Below, one piece after another: positions 37,031 through 64,000 of a stretch of DNA of 64,000 nucleotides (positions are counted from its first letter, which is position 1; every line of letters starts with the position of its first letter). Below the pieces are notes generated by a model. The model made no database searches, had not been told where the DNA came from, and saw only the letters and a list, made by a program, of their open reading frames with translations. Source of the DNA: Tyto alba. Lineage: Eukaryota; Chordata; Aves; Strigiformes; Tytonidae. The stretch covers positions 15,898,314 to 15,962,313 of the forward strand of contig NW_024881295.1 of NCBI RefSeq assembly GCF_018691265.1. Direction: 5' to 3'. Position numbers and translations under genes: made by a program.

Positions 37031-40000
37031 CCTGGCCTTATGGTGATATTTCCAGAGCACAGCTTATATGTCAGCACATTCAGAGAGGCTAGGAAGCTAA
37101 AAGACAGGCACTCCAACCCTCTGTGCTATCAGAAACACTCCTTGGTTTGGATTTGGCTTACGCAAAATGGATTGCCCACACAGGAAGCACAGCCGGGTCT
37201 GCACCACCCTTAGGTCTAACCTCTGCTGGATTTGTCATCACTGTAGATTTTGCTATCATCTACATGCTCTGCAAGGGTTTAAATCTGGGGCTGGGATCTG
37301 CAGTTGCACACAGCAAGCTGATCCTCCACACAGAGGCTGCAGCAGGAAGATGGACTTTACAGGACACTGTAAAGCACTGTGTGAGATGCCAAGCTGAAAG
37401 ATGAAGTGAAAAATGCACATCTGCAAGCCCAATGCTGCTGCTGCTGCTGCCTCTGAGGTCCTTCCCCATTCCTGCACCCCACTGCTGGCCTCTGTGTCCA
37501 TGCTCCCCTTCCCGCCGCTGCTGCTGCAAGAGACTGAACGGTGGGAGCAGACACCCAGCTGGGGCAGCAGGAGGGAGAGGTGGGGAAACATGCTGGAAGA
37601 GATGGTAGCCATCACCTCCAAGAAGCTCAAAAGGTTTGAAAAAAAAAAAAAAAAAAAAACAAAACAACAACAAACTGGTTTGCAGATGGAACTGAAACCG
37701 AACCAAGGGGAATTCACTGAGAGCACTAAGTGGTGGCCGCCAGTTATTTAAAGTGTCGCATGCATCTGATGTGCAGCTGGGCATAAAGAAAGGGTGTGCC
37801 TGCAGTTTGCACAGACGTACCCATGACAGTTTTAAAACAGGGCTTCCGAACACTGCTAGGTACAGCTGCAGCAGCTGAGAGGTCAGCACAGGCTAGAAAC
37901 CACCCAAGAAACCAGGGAATAGCTGGGGAATTTGATGAAGGAGTAGGGCACGACTGATGCCCCTATCAGCCCTAGCTAAACAGTAAGCAGGACTGGGGCC
38001 AGAGGGTTTAAGATTATTTCAGAAGCCAGTCAAGACTGGACAAGAACTGGAAATGCAGTCTTGTGGACAGACACACAGAGTTATTACACAACCTCCAGAC
38101 AGGCTACCCACTTCTCAGCGAGAATTCAAACTAGCTGAGAGATGTATCGGCATAGAAATGACCCCTATAACATTCCTTGTTGGTCCTTTATACAGGGCAA
38201 GTCTTCCTATATCATGCCTTTGTTCCCAGGGAAGTCTGAAACCAGAGCTGTGAATGCCCACAGGCACTAGAGGAACCCAGATCCTTCCACAAGTGGGGCT
38301 CCTGGCTGGTGCAACCATCCCCTGGCTTGGCCTGCCCTGTTCTCCCTCCTTCCACCCTCCATGTCCAGACGGATCCTGCCTAAAAGCAGCTATGGTCTTA
38401 TTTCGCCAGTGCTGGCCCCCCCATAATTTTTGTTTTCAGAGCACGGACCACATTTTAAAAGAGAGCAAAGCATCTCAAACACCTTATTTCCTAGTACGAC
38501 CCTTGCAACACCTGTACAGCACTCTCCTGGCAATGGTTCCAATTGCTTACGTAGAAAAGTCTCATTAAAGAAGTGTTTTAGCACTGGACTTTGGTTTTAT
38601 TTTTCAAACTTGATTTGACAGGATGAACCAGTGTTACAAATCTCAGAGGCCCTCTGTCAGGCATTTCCAAGACCCCTGCATGTCTCTGAGCTGCTATTTG
38701 AGGTCCTTTGCACAGCATTTATGCCCTCTCAACGCTTCTCCCTGGGAACCTGTCTCTAGCACCCAATTGCTCACCCCAGAGACGGTTTTTCTAACTGCCT
38801 AGCCTGAATTTGGTTTTATGGTCCTAATGCCAGGCTTTACTACTCTGAGATAATTAGAGCAATTCCCTTCCTTTGCTTATATTGTTCCCTTGAAGGTATT
38901 TGTAGGCGGAACGCTTGTCCCTACTGAACCATCCCTTTTCTTCTCCACACGCTTCCCTCTGCGGTCCCTCCCCGCACCTCCCATCTTTGGGTTGCTTTCA
39001 TCAACTAATAGTTGCTGCAGAGCATAGTTGGGGCATCTTTCTGCTCCTCCGATCTCCCTTTGGGAGCAGGATCATCTTGAGACTTAAGAAAACCCCCGTA
39101 CTGCTGAGACGTGGACAAGGAGCCACAGCCACCCTCCAGACACGCTGCCCTGGCTGGGGCTTGGAGAGCATCGGGGAACCCTGGCTGATCCCTGCCTGGA
39201 TGCTGGGACTGATCTTGGTGACAGCAAAGGTGACGGGACCGGGAGAGGAGGAGAAGCTGGAGGGTGTCCAGCTGGGATATTCAGGGGGGCCTGTCCACCC
39301 CGCTTTCAGTCTGTTGCAGTGGTACCAGCTAATGAAATTTAACATATTATTGATCAGATTCTAATTTCTCTGCCTCAAAAATGATCTTCGCGACTGCTGT
39401 GGGTTGTTTTCAATAGCTCTTGGCTTATAAGGTCTTTCTTTTTTTATTAAAAAATTAAAATAGTTAAAATTTTGATTAAATTAAACCAAATGGACTTTGT
39501 TCTCCACTGGAAGCTGTTTATATAACATCTGCTTTAAATAACTTTAAAACTCAGTCCATTCAACTGTGCAAAATAAAAAGGTGCGACTGCAATATTTGTT
39601 ATGACTTAAAAAAAAAATTAAAAAATCAGACCTTACCCACCTCCACCTGATTTACCCCCCAGGCACAAGGTTAGCCCTGTGTGCCCAGCGCAGCCCTGGC
39701 GTGGCTGGTTGGATTGACAACTGCCTGGTTTGCACAGCTGGCAGAGAGCGGGCAAAACAATTTAAAACTACTGTTAAAAATTACTGTTTTCTCAGATAAA
39801 AAAAAACCCCAAAACATTAGTAAGTAGAGTTTGCAGTGCTGTGGGCATTAAATGCACAGATACTCTACATCAGATTAGATACTCATGTGTATTCCTGGAA
39901 CAGCCCGAGTGCCGCTTGAGTTTCCCTATACTGGGAATGCGTGCCTAAGTATTTCTTCCAGGATATTTAAAAGTTGTGTGTGCGTATCAGGGTACGTGGG

Positions 40001-40200
40001 AGGGCTGCACAGACAAGCCCCGGATTGCCTCACTGGCAGTCAGTGACGGGTTAAAGAATCCACACCTCAGTTCTGTGTGGGAGCTGGAGGGGTTCCCGTA
40101 GGTGACCCCGCTGCTCTGGCCCCCCAATTCCCAGCCCAGCTTCCTTCAGGCGCCTGCCTGGGTGCCTGTGTCCCGCTTTCTCATAACCTCCCCTGCCTCC
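37031..40200. other. Intergenic upstream of ADA2, no gene seen
   Basis: A short CTG tract at about 37434-37451, a 21-nt A run at 37639-37659, and an AT-rich block at about 39440-39620. No conserved exon was recognised. Distal ADA2 regulatory elements could lie here, but none can be named from sequence alone. Confidence 0.5.
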
Positions 40201-40204
40201 TCCT

Positions 40205-40272
40205 CCTCTTTATATATTCATGAAGCAGTAGGGACGGGGATAAATAAAAGCTGAGCAAGCTGTAACGGCAGC
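40205..40272 (+). promoter_or_regulatory. ADA2: Probable ADA2 promoter with TATA-like boxes
   Basis: Two TATA-like elements, TTTATATATTC (40209-40219) and ATAAATAAAAG (40240-40250), lie just upstream of a sequence that behaves like an untranslated first exon. The context fits a start site at about 40240-40275. An ETS/PU.1-type GAGGAA core follows at about 40280-40290 (CAGGAAGAGGAACTG), which would suit the known monocyte and macrophage expression of ADA2. Start site and factor binding are inferred. Confidence 0.45.
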
Positions 40273-40444
40273 ACAGGAAGAGGAACTGTGTGTGCTGGCG
40301 GGTGCCTCGCTCTGCACCGCCGGGACGGATCCTGCCTCTTTATCTTTGCTGGGACAGCGCCGGCTTGCAAGAGAGATAACTGGTCCCTGCTCTCTCGGGC
40401 TGCAGCTGGACGAGCTCTGGATGCAAGGAGGAGGAAAGTTCACA
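40270..40444 (+). other. ADA2: Probable untranslated exon 1 of ADA2
   Basis: The 3' boundary is a strong consensus donor, ACA|gtaagt at 40445. It lies 1.08 kb before the first coding exon and downstream of TATA-like boxes. Mammalian ADA2 also starts with a non-coding exon. The 5' boundary is a guess based on the second TATA-like element. The exon carries an upstream ATG at 40421. Confidence 0.5.
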
Positions 40445-41535
40445 GTAAGTGAGTCAGTCTCACCAGGGATAAGATAGCACCTTATTTAGGATGTTTCTTT
40501 CTCTAAGTTCAGAGCCAGGCCTGGCGTGGGGCTGCCCCTACCCTGGCTCTGTTCCCAGCAGATTGCTCCCCCAGCACGCCTTTATCTCCTGGGGCCCACT
40601 GATGGGGCTGAGGGCATCCTGCTGGACCCACGGGTGGAAGAGAGGCTGGAAGCAGAAGACACATGCAAGCAGGGACTTGCTGTGTAATTCACAGGGGACC
40701 ATTTCAAAATGTTGAGCTTTTCTCCAGCCTGCTTTGGTCTGGAGAGATTGGTGTGGAGGGTCACTAAAGCCTGGTGTTGAAGGATTATATTGCAGCTGTG
40801 CTTTTTTGGGAAGGGCAGAGTTCTCAGAGTTCACATGTGCTTGTCTCCTGTGATCTCTTACTACTCCCATGGTCTCCCTTCTGTCCTCTTTCTCCTGGGA
40901 TTGCAAGGAAAAGACACACCTCTGTCACTGGAGAGTAAGGTGTGGGGTTTTCTGCCCATAAATTAACCCTGATAGCTGGAACATAACATAAGAGTGCAAC
41001 AGGGTCTTCTCTTAACTGTAAGGAATCAGGATCTGATAAGTTCAAGCAAAAAAAAAAAAAAAACAAAACAAACCAAAAGCACCTCACGTGGTATGGCCCC
41101 CTGCTTCCCTCCCTGGGACGCTAGCAGCACCGTCGGCACCTTGTTACCAGCTCCCTTTATTCTGAGGGGCCTCCATCCCAGCTTGTGAGCCGGAATCCTG
41201 ACCTCACCAGTCCCCTGTTCCAGGGTGAGACCTTTGCCATATCGCAGGTCTGCACAATGCGCTGCCGGCCTGATCCGAGGAGCGATATCTCCTCTCCACC
41301 CTGCCCACAGTCTTTCTAGGTGCAATCAGCATTGTGAGGAGTGTGCAAATGCATAGCCATAAACACAGGGGACATTGGTACCAGATGCTACCTCCAGTAC
41401 TGAGCATCCACTTAACCCACTACTTATGCAGGATGGGCCAACAGTTTTAATACCCCAATGGGTCATTTCTTAGATATCACCTTCTGACCTGTTCTAATGC
41501 TCCAATCTTCTCCTCCTACCTAGGTACAGCTCTAA
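40421..41535 (+). other. Predicted ADA2 upstream ORF (11 codons, spliced: 40421-40444 + 41524-41535)
   Basis: If exon 1 ends at 40444 and exon 2 begins at 41524, an ATG at 40421 reads eight codons, crosses the junction in phase 0, and ends at TAA 41533-41535, one base before the ADA2 ATG at 41537. The alternative acceptor six bases later (CAG at 41527-41529) keeps the same frame and stop. The uORF ATG has a weak context (T at -3); the ADA2 ATG has A at -3. This arrangement would allow leaky scanning or termination-reinitiation. It depends entirely on the exon 1 prediction. Confidence 0.4.
40445..41523 (+). other. ADA2: ADA2 intron 1
   Basis: Runs from donor gtaagt to acceptor ctcctacctag. 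Contains a 16-nt A run near 41048 and otherwise unique sequence. Confidence 0.5.
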
Positions 41536-41536
41536 G

Positions 41537-60578
<19,042 letters not shown>

Positions 60579-63500
60579 CCTGAGCATATGAATGAACCTC
60601 AGAATCTCACCTGGCAATGGGTGATTCTGGTAAGCTAGGCTTAATGGGCTTAATGCTAAGGATGAGCTGCACTATCCTGTGAAAGTCATGGACTGGAGGT
60701 AAAAGGGAGCAGTGAGCCTTTTTAGCAACAACAAAGGAACACCCAGCTCAAAATAGTCAAAACAATTAAAAATTGTCAATGACCAAACCCTGACATCCTT
60801 ATTCAGGAAAAACATGCTTTCTAATTAGAGTTAGTGGGAGATTGCCAACATGAGAATCTCTGAATATCGTCTTATCATTACAAAATGCAGACCTTGTCCG
60901 GAAACAGCTAAGACAAACATCCAACCATTTGGGCCACTGACCTTCAGGAGAGCGAGGACTGAAAATGACTCTTGTTATGTTTAACCCTGGGCCTGCTGCC
61001 AAAATAGCACTGCTAGGTTGAAGAACCAGTCACAGGTCTGATGTCTGCTATTTCAGGACCTACCATGGCTGGAAAAGAGCTGATGGAACTTGCTTCCAGA
61101 ACATTTAAGCCTGGTTGCACAGTGATCATAAAGCCAAAAAGAGGTGCCTCAGTTATCAACAGTTGGGTTGTCTTTTTTTTTTTTTTACTGCAAAATCTTT
61201 TCCTGTCCTCTGGTCACAAGGAAGCTGAAAAAAACCACTCCGGCTTCCAGATCCAGCTTAATTAAAACTGTCCCCCTGCACTGGGCCACATTAACATGGG
61301 CCTCTGCATTTATAGGAAACACCTTTTGATTTCAGGGGGTTTCACTACCTGCCTTTGTTGCCTAACTCAGAGTGCGAATGTGACCTTATTCAGCCTGTCA
61401 GACAGATTTTCACCTTCGTGGAGAATTACTCTCACACTGTGGATATTCAGTGTTCACTTGGACCTTTGTAGTTTCCAGCTCTTCGGCAAAATGGTATTGC
61501 AGCAACTACACAATAGATAGTGCCTGAGACAAGCAGATTCCCTTTCTTAACATCATCAGAAAAATATCAGGAGAAGAACTAGTTACTGGGAGATTAAAAA
61601 AAAAAATAATCTTAATCAGGATGTTAAATAAATTCAGCAAAATCATTCAGCACACACACCCCAAGCACACAGCCAGAAACAACCAGCGTCTCTCCCTGAC
61701 TTCAGCACAATTATGCTGGTTTGCATCAGCCAAGGGAGAATTTACAAAAGTTCCTGCGGAAAGATGTCTCCCTCCTCTGAGCTGCAGATTTGTGAGGACT
61801 GTCATTTCCTGATCTGACCAGCTTGGGCAAATTGGCTCTCTTTATGTTTTCTGCTAATTGTCTCAAGCTGCCTGGCCATAGTGTTTATTTCCACTGACCT
61901 TGGTTAAAACACCTTAGCAGGAGCCAAATATACTTACTACAGAAGTGGATCAAGCTGCGCAGCCCATGGGTCCCATTGCCTGCATTTCACAGGCTTCAAG
62001 TTCATCTCTAGTTATTCCAAGGGGAGGAAGGGGAAAAAAACCCAACCAAACAAACAACAAAACCCAACAAAACAATAGCCACACTACAACCCCCTCAACA
62101 AAACAAAACAAAACAAAAAAAAAAAAACAAACAAATAAAGCCACAAAAAAACAAAAGGTGCCTGCATTACAGAAACCAGCAACAAAACCCACAGAAAGCA
62201 AAAAGTGAGTACCCAATCACACAGCTCACTAACCGAGGGGGTTGAGTGCCTCCCACCCCTCACCCTTTTCAGCCACAGCTGCCTCTACTCCAGCTCTCTC
62301 TGCCCTCATGCTTCACACCTTCCTCTGAAGCACCAGCAGCTGGCTCTTTGCAAACTGGCCTTTCCCGGGGCCTCGATGCAGATTTGGTGCCGGGATGAGC
62401 TTTATACTGGAGGAGGAGCCAGAGTAGATCCACCTTCCCTCCTCTGCCATGGGTGTTGCATACAAAGCTCAGTCTAAAGTCCCCAAAGTTGGCTCTGGTC
62501 ATGGTCAGATTATAAATGCTCACTTGGGAAATGCCTTATTTGTAATGCTGCCAAGGAAAACTGCTGCAAACAGGTGGAATGGCTGCTAACCAGTGACCCA
62601 AAGCCACATCCCTCTGAGCTCCCTGATCTTTCAGCTTTGCTATAAGTGGATGAACGACGATCTTTGATTTGCCATTAGCTGATTCTCCCTTAAGTAATCC
62701 TCTTCACTGCCAAGGTGAAGCTAATCACTACAGAGCCAGTGTGGGAGGAGCTGAGCTCCTCAACACAGGTTGATACATGTCCCTTCCTTTTCTGATGCAG
62801 TGGAAAGGTTTCAGCTCTTCCTGCACACGGCCTCTCGAAGGCTTGAACCACCGATGTTTAAATGTGAACCTGAACCACATGGAGAAGCCTGACTGGTGGT
62901 ACAGCGTTCCTCAGATCCCTCCTTGAACGGGGCATTGCCATGTGTGGTGACTGGAGCTTCCCAAGAGTCCTCTGGCAGTAGATGGGCTTTAACCATTTTT
63001 AGGGCCTTAGCAGGTCTGACAGAGGGCCAGCCTGCTTCACTGCTGGGGATCAACTCTTCTTAGAGCAGGCCTTAGTCCAGAGAAAGGTGCAGACTGAGAA
63101 ATCCAGACTGCATCCTCACCACTTTAGGTGTGCAAAAAAGGAGGGATTTAGGCTGGACCACAGCAGTTAAGACAGATCAATCCATTCAGATACCCCCAAA
63201 GTTTCAGGTAAATTTGGCTGCAAGGCTTCACTGAGACTCAGCCTCTATCATTCACAGTGACATTTCAAGGATTTTGCTGCCAGCCTGTTCCCTTACCCTC
63301 AGTACCTCAGCTCTCTGCTCACGTTTCTGGCAAATACATTGCATATAATGTTTTCTTGCCCATCTCTTTCAGAACATAGTATATATTTAAGTTTTTAAAC
63401 CTATTTTAATTGTGGGATTTATTTTGCTCTTTTTTTTTTTTCTGTTAAAAAGAAGTGGAGATACCTATATTTGATGTGAGGTTTTAATCTCGAACATGCA

Positions 63501-64000
63501 GCGGAGGGGGGATGTTTCACATCACTCGGCCTGGCATACAGCCATCAGGGAGCCTGAAATGTCTTCACAGCATGCTGCAAAGGGCAATTTGATCCATGGG
63601 GCTAACATGCTGGGGAGTCAAGCCCAAGCCACCTGGCAGAGACACAACACAGGTCCTCCAGCCCCCCTTTCCCCAAACCACATGGTAGCTGCAGCCTGCT
63701 CAGGGCTGCGCTTTCATACACAGACCACCCAACAGACATGATTTGTTTGTGCTACCTCTCCCGGTACAGTTTTGTACCATCTCTGTGTCAGTCACAGCAT
63801 GGGAAAGTAAAAGTAACTACTGAAGGTCATTTTACCTGCTTTTAGCATGATTTTAACAGAGGGAAACAAGGAGAAGAGTAAATACTATCTGACCAGCCAA
63901 TTCTTTTCAAAGCTGGCAGGTGCCTCATGGAGCACCAGCTAACTACACTGTACAACTTGGGGCTCTCTGCCCAAAGTACTGATGGTGGGCATGGAAAGAA
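60579..64000 (+). other. ADA2 3' UTR and downstream flank, no further gene seen
   Basis: Candidate poly(A) signals are ATTAAA at 60765-60770 and 61261-61266 and AATAAA at 61627-61632; I cannot tell which is used. An A/C-rich simple repeat spans 62031-62156. No CpG island and no HDHD5 coding sequence, the expected next gene by human synteny, is present before the window ends. Confidence 0.5.
62031..62156 (+). repeat. A-rich / (CAAAA)n low-complexity tract
   Basis: CAAA, CAAAA and CCAACAAA units plus an A run of about 13. No SINE or LINE body was recognised. Confidence 0.85.

Noticed and set aside
60579..64000. HDHD5, the gene expected after ADA2 from human synteny
   Set aside because: No HAD-type LLDIDGVL motif or CpG-island first exon is visible before the window ends.

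Overview
This is vertebrate nuclear DNA, most likely from a bird. A 5'-truncated CR1 retrotransposon with the avian-type 3' tail (51315-51525) and compact introns support this. A few worn MIR-like SINE relics are compatible with any amniote. I cannot name the species. The uninterrupted homopolymers (G runs of 18-19, A runs of 21-25) suggest a long-read assembly.

Two protein genes are supported, arranged head to head. On the minus strand, a large CpG island (about 9440-11420) holds the first coding exon of CECR2 (10468 down to 10295, 58 codons), a bromodomain chromatin-remodelling factor. Everything left of it to base 1 reads as the start of CECR2 intron 1; I saw no second exon there. On the plus strand, ADA2 (CECR1, secreted adenosine deaminase 2) is complete: a probable TATA-type promoter and untranslated exon 1 near 40210-40444, then nine coding exons from ATG 41537 to TGA 60576-60578. 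These join in frame to 540 codons, with all the family's zinc and catalytic residues. The divergent CECR2-ADA2 pair matches the human 22q11 cat-eye region, where HDHD5 would follow ADA2; it is not reached here.

The roughly 29 kb between the genes (11.4-40.2 kb) shows no recognisable gene. It holds MIR-like fragments, a 61-bp tandem duplication (29447-29559), a degenerate four-copy repeat of about 82 bp (30602-30905), simple repeats and small CpG pockets. ADA2 introns hold the CR1 copy, two CpG-rich patches (48.3 and 49.3-49.9 kb), a 10-bp minisatellite (54141-54230), long G runs and two more MIR-like relics. The 3.4 kb after ADA2 is 3' UTR or flank.

I found no clearly novel system. The observations most worth checking are a predicted 11-codon upstream ORF that stops one base before the ADA2 start codon, a C-terminal ADA2 extension of about 30 residues, a glycine-rich expansion at the CECR2 N terminus, a signal-peptide-like reading frame running divergently from CECR2 in the same CpG island, and the two tandem repeats in the intergenic region.
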